DNA from: JBAYJT01 sp041664965
Lineage (GTDB): Bacteria; Pseudomonadota; Gammaproteobacteria; UBA9339
NCBI GenBank assembly: GCA_041664965.1
Contig: JBAYJT010000039.1
Coordinates: 1 to 15,254 of the forward strand
Direction: 5' to 3'
Length of the DNA stretch: 15,254 nt
In this document: piece after piece, positions 1-8,004 of the stretch
How the letters are laid out: every line of letters starts with the position of its first letter
How positions within the stretch are numbered: the first letter of the stretch is position 1
Position numbers and translations under genes: made by a program
The notes under the pieces: model-generated
What the model was told of the DNA's origin: nothing
Databases searched by the model: none
The model's input: the letters and a program-made list of their open reading frames with translations, nothing else

Positions 1-1
1 A

Positions 2-742
2 GAGAAATCAGGGCCAATTGCTGTTGCTGATGTTACTAAGATCCTTAGGATTTCTTCCATTTCGGCTGCTCAAAAACTAGCACGCTGGGCTAAAAATGGT
101 TGGCTTTGTCGAGTTAAGCGCGGTTTATATGTTCCTGTGCCTCTAGCGTCACTAACTTCAAATATAGCCATTGAAGATGCTTGGTTGTTGGCAGATAGCA
201 TTTATAAACCTTGTTATATCGGTGGCTGGAGTGCTGCGGAATACTGGGGAATGACTGAGCAAATTTTTAATACAGTACTGGTTATGACTACGCAAAAAGT
301 TCATGAGCGTGATGTAGAATATCAGAACATAAAATTTCGCATTAAAACTGTTACAGACGGGTATTTTTTTGGACTAAAGAATGTTTGGCGTGGTCAGACA
401 AAGGTAAATTTTTCTGATCCAGAACGTACTCTAGTAGATATGTTATATGATCCTAGTTTAGGCGGTGGTATTCGTTCAGTTTTAGATGTGCTAAAAAGCT
501 ACTTTGAGGCTAAACCAAATCCAGATTTGATTATTAGATACGCAAAGCGTTTTAATAAAGGGGTTGTATTTAAGCGTTTGGGTTTTTTATGTGAAAAATT
601 TTTCCCAGATAAGTTGATATTAACTAATTGCCAAAAATTAATAACGAAGGGTTACTCCAGGTTAGATCCGGCGTTACCGGGAAAAAAAATAATTACTAAA
701 TGGCGTTTGAGATTGCCGGAAGGTTGGAAAAATGAGAGATGA
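2..742 (+). CDS. AbiEi-family type IV antitoxin / transcriptional regulator, 5' end cut by window edge
   Basis: The reading frame is open to the left edge, so the true start lies outside the window. The first available start (GTG at 137) would remove half of a winged-helix-like N-terminus: the upstream codons encode an ISAAQKLARWAKNGWLCRVK stretch leading into RGLYVP, typical of AbiEi DNA-binding domains. This is followed by the family's second-domain signature (YIGGWSAAEYWGMTEQI) and a DPERTLVDMLYDP motif. AbiEi proteins are the antitoxins of type IV toxin-antitoxin systems; they repress their own promoter and counteract the nucleotidyltransferase AbiEii without binding it (family knowledge). 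The stop codon overlaps the ATG of a downstream abiEii remnant (ATGA, 739-742), the normal arrangement of this bicistronic module. The visible frame is intact, but its partner is destroyed, so it may now act only as a regulator. The family call is confident; the exact subfamily is not determined. Confidence 0.85.
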   Translation, partial: EKSGPIAVADVTKILRISSISAAQKLARWAKNGWLCRVKRGLYVPVPLASLTSNIAIEDAWLLADSIYKPCYIGGWSAAEYWGMTEQIFNTVLVMTTQKVHERDVEYQNIKFRIKTVTDGYFFGLKNVWRGQTKVNFSDPERTLVDMLYDPSLGGGIRSVLDVLKSYFEAKPNPDLIIRYAKRFNKGVVFKRLGFLCEKFFPDKLILTNCQKLITKGYSRLDPALPGKKIITKWRLRLPEGWKNER

Positions 743-916
743 TAGATAGAAGTGAAATTTTAAAATTAGCTAAGCAATATGGAGTTTTAGCAAACATTAT
801 TGAAAAAGATTACATACTTGGATGGTTGGTATTTACAAATATCTACCTACAGTATTGAAAACTTTTTTAATGCACAAAAAGACATAAAAAAAGTTCGTAA
901 ATTTATTTACATTTGA
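739..916 (+). pseudogene. Remnant of AbiEii-type nucleotidyltransferase toxin gene
   Basis: An ATG at 739 overlapping the abiEi stop opens a frame beginning MIDRSEILKLAKQYG and reaching IIEKDYILGWL (EKDY at residues 22-25). This is the conserved N-terminus of AbiEii/DUF1814 toxins. The frame stops at 856-858 after 39 codons, whereas family members are usually several hundred residues. Shifting frame at about 828 continues with GIYKYLP, which is what normally follows the GWL motif (usually GWLLAGIY), so a small indel is visible there. In the third frame, 859-913 encodes NFFNAQKDIKKVRKFIYI, which could be a scrap of the toxin's C-terminal end left by an internal deletion; this last point is speculative. 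The nucleotidyltransferase core (the GGT and SEDLDF motifs) is entirely absent, so no active toxin can be made here. The calls rest on remembered family motifs, without alignment. Confidence 0.7.
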
Positions 917-962
917 TTCGTTACGGAGTAATTTATAAAAACATATACTATTTAAAATAGGA
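906..962 (+). promoter_or_regulatory. Possible promoter region and Shine-Dalgarno of the Rhs toxin gene
   Basis: This AT-rich 112-base gap (859-970) is the only non-coding space ahead of the large toxin gene. Candidate boxes are TTTACA (906-911) or TTGATT (913-918) as -35, and TATAAA (934-939) or TATACT (944-949) as -10. None of the pairings has both boxes and spacing close to consensus. An AGGA at about 959-962 lies a suitable distance before the ATG at 971. The ribosome site is credible; the promoter boxes are only suggestive. Confidence 0.3.
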
Positions 963-970
963 ATTCTAAT

Positions 971-3900
971 ATGTTTGCTGGTAAATTTACTCTTTTTCGT
1001 GTTGTTTTTGCTTTTGTTTTAGGATTAAGCTTTAGCGTTCTAAATGCTGATGCAAGTACTAGGTCGCTAAAAATTAATTTAGAAACGCTAGTGGATAAAG
1101 CGCCTAATATTGCCAAAATAAAAAGCAATAATGATCCAAGTGTTGGTACTCTAAAAGGTAACTTTCAAGTAACCCCGCAAGGGACCGCTACTTATTCTAT
1201 TCCCATTTCTGTTCCGCCAGGCACTGCTGATATAGCACCGCTTTTATCGGTTGCATATAACAGCCAAGGTTCGAATTTGCCTTCTGCTAATGGCTTAATT
1301 GGGACAGGATTTTCTTTACAGGGTTTGACAGCAATTTCGCGTTGCCCCAGTAATTTAGCTAAGAATGGCCATATTCATGGTGTTGATTATACCGATCAAG
1401 ATTTGTTTTGTTTCAATGGTGAGCAACTAGTTGCTGTAAAAGGAGCTTATGGTCAAGACGGCACGGAATATAGAACTTACGTCGATAATCGTACCAAAAT
1501 AATTTCCTATGGTAGACAAGGCAATGGTCCAGCCAGTTTTAAAGTTTGGACTAAAGGCGGACAAGTTGCTGAGTATGCCAATACTTCTGATTCGCAAGTA
1601 AAGGCTGAAGGGAAGCCAACCATAGCTGCTTGGGCGCTAAATCGTATTACAGATGTAGCTGGCAATTATCTTGATGTGCATTATTTTAAAGATGAAAGCA
1701 AAGGTGAATATTACCCAAGCGAAATTGACTATACAGGAAACGCCAAAGCTGGTTTGTCTCCATACAATTCGGTGAAGTTTATTTACGAAAATCGTCCTGA
1801 TGTTCGTAATTGGTACCAAGCTGGTTCTAAGCAAATTTTAGATCAGCGCTTAAAAGAAATCCAAGTTTACTCTCGTTTTACTTTAGTTTACGACTACAAA
1901 TTTAGCTATGAAATAAGTCCCAACACTTATCGATCCAGATTGGTGAGTGTACAAGAATGCGCTGGCGATGAAGTTTGCTTAAAGCCAACGACTTTTAATT
2001 GGCAGACGAATGAGGAAGGGTGGGAAGAGGCACCGCCGCAATTTGCACCGCCTGCAGTGGTTACGGATAGTGACTCGCAAGATTTAGGTTTGAGGTTTGT
2101 GGACCTAAACGGTAGTGGTTCTTCAGATATATATCAATCAAATAATAATGAGAAAACGCGAACATCTACTCATAAAGTTTGGACTAACGCAGGTGGGGTA
2201 TGGAAAGAAGAAGCACAATATGAATTGTCTGCGGCTTTAGTTACCTCTTTTATGTGTGATTACGGAGATCCAGCTAATTGTAATAAGGAGCTTTCTTATG
2301 TAGACCAAGGTCTTAGGTTTGTTGATTTAGATGGCTCTGGTGTACCTTCTATTTATTTGGCTAATGAGAGAAAGGACTGGAAAAGAGATTCTGTAATAAC
2401 CAATAAGGTTTGGATAAATAGTTCTGATGGATGGATTGAAAATCAAACATACGAGCAGACAAAGGCTATTGCCATTAATGCCACATATAACGATGGTAGC
2501 CCTGGTAGATATAAAGTAGCAGATCTAGGAGTGAGATTCATTGATCTTACTGGTAGTGGTCTGGATGATATCTATCAAGCTACACAGAAAAATGACATCA
2601 GAAAAATTTTCATCAATACGGGCAATAGTTGGACAGAAAGTAAAACTTATCAGGTACCAACCTTTGCTTACGCCACTGATTTCGATAGTCGTGATTTAGG
2701 TCTTAGGTTTATCGACTTAACTGGAAATGGCTTGCCGGATATTTATAGAGCGACACAGATAGATAGTAACCCAAAAAATAATAAAGTTTGGATGAATACC
2801 GGCAAAGGTTGGGAAGAAAGTACAACTTATGTAATACCATCTTTCGCTTTTGTAACCGATTATAACGGACAAGATTTAGGTCTCAGATTTATAGATTTAA
2901 CTGGTGATGGATTACCGGATATTTATCGAGCAACAGAGATAGATAGCAATCCAAAAAATAATAAAGTGTGGATGAATACTGGTGCGGGTTGGATCGATAC
3001 AACTACATTTACTATTCCCGCCATTGTTACTGATCACAATGGTAGAGATAAGGGTTTTCGCTTTATTGATTTGAATGGTAGTGGCTTACAAGCTATTTAT
3101 CAATCTACGAAAATGGGTAGTGGTTTAAACAAAATTTGGGTAAACGACGGTAATCGTTGGATAGAAAATACTAAATATACGGTGCCAGCAATTATCACTG
3201 GTAATATAGGCGAAGATTTAGGTGTTAGGTTTGTCGATTTAACTGGTAGTGGGCTAACAGATATTTATCAGTCTACCGACGCGGATGGCGGAAAACACGC
3301 AATTTATCTCAACAAAGCCAAAAAATTTCCTGATTATTTAATAGGCGTAACGGATGGTTATGGCGGACAATTAAAAATTGACTACGAGTCGCTTAGTAGT
3401 AAAAAAGTCAGTGTTTACACTAAAGAGCACGATGCCAAGTATCCAAACATGGATTGGCAAGGGCCGATGTATGTTGTTTATCAGACTGCTAGCGACATGG
3501 GCGTTACGGACGCTAAGTCTAAAAATAAAGTTTTAGCAAAGAACGCAAAAAATTCTTTTGGTGACAATCCACTTTTACATGTAACTACGTACCATTACAG
3601 CGGAGCAAAGTTTAATCATTTGGGTTATGGATTCTTAGGTTTTCATCAAGTTACCACTAAAGACGAAAGCACAGGAATCAATGTCACAACAACATATAGC
3701 CAAGACTATAATCAGCATACAGTTGGTGAATCTCTAAATAGCGAAACAAGGCTTTCTAATGGCACGTTAATTGCATCTACACAAAATACTTGGGATTTAA
3801 AAACCTTTGGAAGTGGCGCTGGTACTTATTTTGTACCTTATACTAAAAATGTTATAAACAAATCTTTTGATTTTAGTGGCAATTTAATAAGCACTAAGAT

Positions 3901-6900
3901 TACCAATATTGCTGCTGATGATTTTACGAACCCAATTCAGACTATTTCAACTATTCAAGATTCTACTGGAACTTATAAAACAACCACGACTAACACTTAC
4001 CACAATGATACTGACAAGTGGTTGATTGGTGAATTGCGAGCAAGCAGTGTGACATCAGAAGCTCCAAACAAGCCTTCTATTACGCGTAATTCTACTTTTA
4101 GCTATGATGCTAATGCTAATACAGGCTTATTAGTTGGAACTGTTGTAGCGCCTGATGATGCACGTTTTACTCTTAATACTGTTTACGAGCGCGATATCTT
4201 TGGAAATATCACCAAAACTACGGTTTCAGCGAAAGGGGTTCAAGATCGCATCAGCAGCGCTGTTTACGATCCAACAGGAAGATTTGTTGTTAAAAGCACG
4301 GATCCTTTGGGGCATAGTACCAGTCAAACTTATGATGAACGATTTGGAAAAGTTTTAACTGCAACTGATCCAAATAATTTAACTCTGATTAATCACTACG
4401 ATAGCTTTGGACGGTTGATTCAAACAGATTATCCAGATCTGACGCAGCAAACTATAGGCTACAACTGGTGCAATGGTCCTCTCGGTGCTGTTTATAGTGT
4501 CACAACACAAAAGAGTGGCAGCCCTACGCATGTGGAGTATTTTGATCAAGCTAATCGCCGAGTTGGCGAGACTTCGCAAGGTTATAATGGCAAGCTCATT
4601 TGGCTTACAACGGTTTATGATGAACTTGGTCGTGTAGTTCAAAAATCTTTGCCGTATTACGAAGGCGATCCTGCCTATTACGTACGTTTTGATTACGATG
4701 TTTTAGGAAGAGTTACTAAATCGACTCATCCTGATGGTACGGCCACTACTACTGAATACCAAGGTTTAAGCACTATAACTACTAATGCAGCGGGGCAGAA
4801 GTACACTAAAGTTGCTAATGCTCGAGATAATCTCATCAGGGTTATCGACAATTTGGGTAAGATAACTTCTTATGATTACGATGCTTCAAGTAATCTAACG
4901 CGAGTTACAGATAGTGCGGGCAATATTACAACGCAAACATACGATAACTACGACCATCGCATTGCTATGAATGATCTAGATAAAGGACATTGGACATATA
5001 AGTACGATTCTCTAGGTCAACTTATAAGCCAAACTGATGCGATGCAGCAAACGACGAGTTTCCAATACGATTTATTGGGTCGAATGATAACTCGTAACGA
5101 TGCAGCAGGGACCAGCTATTGGGAATATGATAAAGCTCAATATGGTATAGGAAAGTTAGCTAGGGTGACGAGTATAGTTAGCACTTCTAAAGCTAAAGCT
5201 AATGGAGTTGAGTTAATTAGGGCTGCAAGGGAAAATTTATTATCCACGGAAACTAATTATAACTATGACAAGCTTGGTCGTCCCTTCAAGACTACGGTAA
5301 AAATTAATGGGCAAGATTATACGAGTTTGCAGCGTTATGACGCTTGGGGTCGTCCAGACAGAATAGCCTATCCCAACGGCGTTATGGTAAAAAATAACTA
5401 TAACTCGTTAGGTTATTTGGTTGAAACTGTAAATTATCTAACTGGTGTACCTTATTGGCATCTAAACAATATGGACGCTGCAGGCCATGTTACATCTGAA
5501 ACAAACGGGAGTGGTTTGATAACGAATCGGAGTTACGATCCCAAAACTGGATTTTTAACGGATGTTGTTACAACTCTTGGCCAAAATATTAAACTGCAAA
5601 GAGAGCTTTTGCCTCTAGCAGAAGGTCAAAACGAGGAAAAACATGTCTACACAAAATCCTTAAAAATCAAAGCGTTACAAAATCAAATCCAAAACTTGCA
5701 TTATAGCTATGACGAAATCGGCAATATGTCAGAGCGTCAGGATAACGTAAACGGTGTAATAGAGGATTTTAGTTACGACAGCCTAAATCGCTTAGAGCAA
5801 AATAGTATCGAAGGCGGCTCGCATGTGAACTATAAGTATGACGAACTAGGCAACATTACTTATAAATCCGATGTTGGTGTTTATCATTATGCAAATAGTA
5901 GTTCAGGCCCGCATGCTGTAACTAGTATCACAGATGGACCCAAAAATTCTACTTTTGAATATAACGCTAATGGCGATCAAATAAGCGGAGTAATCAACGG
6001 TGTAAAGCGCACTATAAGCTATACAGGCTTTAGTAAGCCTAAAGAAATAGTGCAGGGCAGTGCTGTAACTGATTTTTACTACAACGCTGATCGTGATAGC
6101 TTTATGCGAGTTGATAAAGCCGATGGCAAAACTACGACTACGCTTTATTTGGGCAATTACGAAATCGCTAGCATTAATGATGGTCAAAAAACCATAGTGC
6201 AACAAAAAAATTATATAGGGCCTAATTTACTGTATGTGCAAACTTCTGGAAGCAAAGATAATACTTACGTGTTGCTCAAAGATAATCTAGGTTCTACAAC
6301 AGATATAGTCGATGTTTATGGCAATATTGTGCAGCATTTTGACTACACACCTTTTGGCGAGCAGACCCAAACTAAAGGTGACAAACCCGCCAACCCTATA
6401 ACTCACAAGGGATTTACGGGTCATGAAGAAGTAGAAGCTTTTAATCTTATTCACATGGGTGGACGCATTTACGATCCAGTAATTGGTCGCTTTCTAACAG
6501 CTGACCCAACTATGCAAGCACCAGCCAATCCGCAAGATTTAAACCGCTACAGTTACTGTCTCAATAATCCACTACGCTTCACCGATCCTAATGGTTTTGG
6601 CATTTTCGATTGGGTGAGCGATTTAATTAGTGGCATTTGTAATGTTATTAAGGACGTTGTAAATGCGGTTTGTGATTTTGTTAAAAATATTTTTAGCGCT
6701 AGAGTTTTAGGAATGATTTTATCGATTGTGGTGAACTGTATTCCAGGTATTGGACAAGTAGCCATGATGTTTATTCAAGCTGCGATTTCGGCGGCGGTAG
6801 CAGCAGCTTCGGGAGGAGATTTCGCATCAATAATAATGGCGGCAGGGCTAAGCTTCGTTAGCGCTGTGGCATGGGGAAAGGTCGGAGATATATGTACGCC

Positions 6901-7636
6901 GTTGAAAGCTGAGGGTGGATGGGCGTCAAACTTTGCTGGTAACGCTAAAAGTTGTCTGTTACACGGTGCAGTTGGTGGTACACTAAGTGCTGTCGAAGGT
7001 GGTAGTTTTAAGGATGGATTTTTAGGTGCGGCGGTTGGAGATGCTTGTTCCGGAATGGTGAATAGTATTGAAAAAGATAGTACTAGCCATATGGCAATAA
7101 TGGAACGTTCTGCTGCAGCTGGCATTGTAGGTGGTACAGCGGCAGTAATCTCAGGTGGAAATTTTATAGATGGAGCCAAGACAGCGGCTTTTGCGCAGAT
7201 GTTTAATGATGAAGCGCATAAGACTATGATGGACCAGATGCGAGAAAAAGTGGCTGCTGCTAGGCATGCGACGTTAGATTATCTAAAAGAACACGGAGAT
7301 GTTTCTGCAAATTTAGCTATTCCTGTTGCACCTTACCTAGATGTTAGTTTAGGAGTCGATGTAACTATGGAGGGATGTAAGTTTCACGCCGGAGTAGGCC
7401 CTGCGATAGGTGGTGCATTTGATTTTGCTGGTAGTGCCAATATTGCGTATGGTAAAGAAGCTGAAGGTTTTACTCAAGAAGTGTACGCGGAGGCTGGGGT
7501 TCATGTTGTTGGTGCTGGCATATCTTGGTATCACAGTTCATCTGGTTTTGGGGAAGAGATAAAAGCAGGATATATACAAGGAGTTGTGGTTGGTGTAGAT
7601 TTTGGCTATACCTCAAGAAGATTTAATTGGAGATAA
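971..7636 (+). CDS. Giant secreted SpvB/Rhs-type polymorphic toxin, 2221 residues
   Basis: The ATG at 971 has an AGGA site and starts a clear Sec signal peptide (residues 1-28, cut after LNADA). Residues ~60-346 match the SpvB-like domain (GTATYSIPISVPPGTADIAP, SVAYNSQG, GTGFSLQGL). Seven FG-GAP/VCBS-like repeats start at residues 371, 445, 518, 575, 635, 693 and 749. The TcdB-like middle follows (GVTDGYGGQLKIDYE, ~790; LGYGFLGF, ~880). YD repeats such as YDSFGRLIQT, YDELGRVVQK and YDVLGRVTKS run from ~1095. The Rhs core end is complete: FTGHEE, GRIYDPVIGRFLTADP (1831-1846) and TDPNGFG (1871-1877), where Rhs/TcC proteins self-cleave. The remaining ~345 residues form a variable tail. In this family the core is a shell that encloses and delivers the C-terminal toxin. 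The tail activity is unrecognised. The gene is intact and sits just upstream of a small membrane-protein gene and the trb operon. Confidence 0.93.
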   Translation: MFAGKFTLFRVVFAFVLGLSFSVLNADASTRSLKINLETLVDKAPNIAKIKSNNDPSVGTLKGNFQVTPQGTATYSIPISVPPGTADIAPLLSVAYNSQGSNLPSANGLIGTGFSLQGLTAISRCPSNLAKNGHIHGVDYTDQDLFCFNGEQLVAVKGAYGQDGTEYRTYVDNRTKIISYGRQGNGPASFKVWTKGGQVAEYANTSDSQVKAEGKPTIAAWALNRITDVAGNYLDVHYFKDESKGEYYPSEIDYTGNAKAGLSPYNSVKFIYENRPDVRNWYQAGSKQILDQRLKEIQVYSRFTLVYDYKFSYEISPNTYRSRLVSVQECAGDEVCLKPTTFNWQTNEEGWEEAPPQFAPPAVVTDSDSQDLGLRFVDLNGSGSSDIYQSNNNEKTRTSTHKVWTNAGGVWKEEAQYELSAALVTSFMCDYGDPANCNKELSYVDQGLRFVDLDGSGVPSIYLANERKDWKRDSVITNKVWINSSDGWIENQTYEQTKAIAINATYNDGSPGRYKVADLGVRFIDLTGSGLDDIYQATQKNDIRKIFINTGNSWTESKTYQVPTFAYATDFDSRDLGLRFIDLTGNGLPDIYRATQIDSNPKNNKVWMNTGKGWEESTTYVIPSFAFVTDYNGQDLGLRFIDLTGDGLPDIYRATEIDSNPKNNKVWMNTGAGWIDTTTFTIPAIVTDHNGRDKGFRFIDLNGSGLQAIYQSTKMGSGLNKIWVNDGNRWIENTKYTVPAIITGNIGEDLGVRFVDLTGSGLTDIYQSTDADGGKHAIYLNKAKKFPDYLIGVTDGYGGQLKIDYESLSSKKVSVYTKEHDAKYPNMDWQGPMYVVYQTASDMGVTDAKSKNKVLAKNAKNSFGDNPLLHVTTYHYSGAKFNHLGYGFLGFHQVTTKDESTGINVTTTYSQDYNQHTVGESLNSETRLSNGTLIASTQNTWDLKTFGSGAGTYFVPYTKNVINKSFDFSGNLISTKITNIAADDFTNPIQTISTIQDSTGTYKTTTTNTYHNDTDKWLIGELRASSVTSEAPNKPSITRNSTFSYDANANTGLLVGTVVAPDDARFTLNTVYERDIFGNITKTTVSAKGVQDRISSAVYDPTGRFVVKSTDPLGHSTSQTYDERFGKVLTATDPNNLTLINHYDSFGRLIQTDYPDLTQQTIGYNWCNGPLGAVYSVTTQKSGSPTHVEYFDQANRRVGETSQGYNGKLIWLTTVYDELGRVVQKSLPYYEGDPAYYVRFDYDVLGRVTKSTHPDGTATTTEYQGLSTITTNAAGQKYTKVANARDNLIRVIDNLGKITSYDYDASSNLTRVTDSAGNITTQTYDNYDHRIAMNDLDKGHWTYKYDSLGQLISQTDAMQQTTSFQYDLLGRMITRNDAAGTSYWEYDKAQYGIGKLARVTSIVSTSKAKANGVELIRAARENLLSTETNYNYDKLGRPFKTTVKINGQDYTSLQRYDAWGRPDRIAYPNGVMVKNNYNSLGYLVETVNYLTGVPYWHLNNMDAAGHVTSETNGSGLITNRSYDPKTGFLTDVVTTLGQNIKLQRELLPLAEGQNEEKHVYTKSLKIKALQNQIQNLHYSYDEIGNMSERQDNVNGVIEDFSYDSLNRLEQNSIEGGSHVNYKYDELGNITYKSDVGVYHYANSSSGPHAVTSITDGPKNSTFEYNANGDQISGVINGVKRTISYTGFSKPKEIVQGSAVTDFYYNADRDSFMRVDKADGKTTTTLYLGNYEIASINDGQKTIVQQKNYIGPNLLYVQTSGSKDNTYVLLKDNLGSTTDIVDVYGNIVQHFDYTPFGEQTQTKGDKPANPITHKGFTGHEEVEAFNLIHMGGRIYDPVIGRFLTADPTMQAPANPQDLNRYSYCLNNPLRFTDPNGFGIFDWVSDLISGICNVIKDVVNAVCDFVKNIFSARVLGMILSIVVNCIPGIGQVAMMFIQAAISAAVAAASGGDFASIIMAAGLSFVSAVAWGKVGDICTPLKAEGGWASNFAGNAKSCLLHGAVGGTLSAVEGGSFKDGFLGAAVGDACSGMVNSIEKDSTSHMAIMERSAAAGIVGGTAAVISGGNFIDGAKTAAFAQMFNDEAHKTMMDQMREKVAAARHATLDYLKEHGDVSANLAIPVAPYLDVSLGVDVTMEGCKFHAGVGPAIGGAFDFAGSANIAYGKEAEGFTQEVYAEAGVHVVGAGISWYHSSSGFGEEIKAGYIQGVVVGVDFGYTSRRFNWR
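2045..3313 (+). repeat. Seven FG-GAP/VCBS-like repeats inside the toxin gene
   Basis: The unit consensus is DLGLRFIDLTGSGLxDIYQA, with a downstream kVWxNtGxgW segment. It occurs at residues 371, 445, 518, 575, 635, 693 and 749, with spacing of 56-74 residues. The D-x-T/N-G-x-G loops resemble the calcium-binding loops of beta-propeller FG-GAP/VCBS blades, common in SpvB and TcB proteins. Seven blades would fit one propeller; that fold assignment is inference. Confidence 0.75.
2645..3004 (+). repeat. Recent 180-bp tandem duplication (two copies) within the propeller repeats
   Basis: Copy 1 (2645-2824) and copy 2 (2825-3004) are offset by exactly 180 bases and encode nearly the same 60 residues; both contain DLGLRFIDLTG, GLPDIYRAT and IDSNPKNNKVWMNTG. 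They are far more alike than the other repeats in the block, also at DNA level (for example ccaaaaaataataaagt in both). This indicates a recent unit duplication or gene conversion that kept the reading frame. Confidence 0.8.
6599..7204 (+). other. Rhs pretoxin region: hydrophobic segment and twin Gly-rich motifs
   Basis: This region codes for residues ~1877-2078, between the Rhs core end and the unique tip. A long hydrophobic stretch at ~1910-1971 (VLGMILSIVV, AISAAVAAASGG) could cross or enter a membrane. Two related glycine-rich motifs follow: HGAVGGTLSAVEGGSFKDGF (from ~1999) and GIVGGTAAVISGGNFIDGA (from ~2051), the second ending AAFAQMFND. Equivalents of the second motif commonly stand just before the variable toxin in Rhs and CdiA-like proteins, and here they fix where the unique tip begins. 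The boundary call rests on remembered family patterns. Confidence 0.65.
7208..7633 (+). other. Unrecognised C-terminal toxin tip of the Rhs protein
   Basis: This region codes for residues 2080-2221 (142 aa). It starts with a charged helical stretch (MMDQMREKVAAARHATLDYL) and then becomes glycine-rich with alternating hydrophobic and polar residues, as in amphipathic beta strands (YLDVSLGVDVTME, AGVGPAIGGAFDFAGSANIAYG, VYAEAGVHVVGAGISWYH, YIQGVVVGVDFGYTS). I see no nuclease HxxH or HNH motif, ADP-ribosyltransferase R-S-E pattern, deaminase or peptidase motif. The pattern would fit a small membrane-inserting beta structure. That reading is inference, helped by the membrane protein encoded directly downstream. 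Confidence 0.5.
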
Positions 7637-7637
7637 T

Positions 7638-7967
7638 ATGTATATTTGTGTTTTAGCGATGCCTTATTTATTTATACTATTGATTCTTTTGGCTTTAGGT
7701 GGAATATTAATAAATAGGAGCCTGTATGGAAAATTAAAATCCACACATCCTGATGTGTATAAAACTTTAGGCGAACCAACAATATTTTTGAATAATTCTA
7801 TAAAAAACAGCCTATTGGTTAATAAGTTTATTTGGAAAAGGCAATATTTGAAGCTACGAGATAAAAAAACCGTAAGATTTTGCGATTTAGTATTGATTTA
7901 TAGCATCGTTATTTGGATTATGCTTATAGTTTTTATAGCGGTAACTATTTGTTTCATATCTCGATGA
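7638..7967 (+). CDS. Small two-helix membrane protein (UspB-like architecture), candidate immunity protein
   Basis: The product has 109 residues. I chose the ATG at 7638 because GGAG (7629-7632) precedes it at ideal spacing and it follows the toxin's TAA by one base. A TTG at 7602 would extend it into the toxin gene but has no support. Hydrophobic segments span residues ~6-25 (YLFILLILLALGGILI) and ~84-107 (LVLIYSIVIWIMLIVFIAV). Between them is a soluble stretch with HPDVYKTLGEPTIFLNNS and FIWKRQYLKLRDKKTVRFCD. That order (helix, D/E-x-Y segment, RxYxxLxD-like segment, helix) resembles UspB-type proteins and uncharacterised proteobacterial relatives. Its position fits an immunity gene of a polymorphic toxin: same strand, translationally coupled, directly after the variable tip. 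A membrane-located immunity protein suggests a membrane-acting toxin. It looks more AT-rich than its neighbours. Its function is inferred from context only. Confidence 0.7.
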   Translation: MYICVLAMPYLFILLILLALGGILINRSLYGKLKSTHPDVYKTLGEPTIFLNNSIKNSLLVNKFIWKRQYLKLRDKKTVRFCDLVLIYSIVIWIMLIVFIAVTICFISR

Positions 7968-8004
7968 ACAGAAGAATCAGAACCGGCTGTCAATTTTTCA
8001 ATAT

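Noticed and set aside
137..139. GTG as the start of the AbiEi gene
   Set aside because: The frame is open to the window edge and the upstream codons encode part of the expected DNA-binding domain, so the true start is outside the window.
4155..4642. Short open frames on both strands over the YD-repeat region
   Set aside because: They overlap clear, motif-rich Rhs coding sequence in other frames and show no independent signal.
6775..7179. 134-codon open frame on the - strand within the toxin gene
   Set aside because: It is an antisense shadow of the Gly/Ala-rich pretoxin coding region, with no ribosome site and no recognisable protein features.
7602..7637. TTG start extending the 109-aa membrane protein into the toxin gene
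   Set aside because: The ATG at 7638 has GGAG at ideal spacing and follows the toxin stop directly; the extra 12 residues are just the toxin's 3' end read in another frame.
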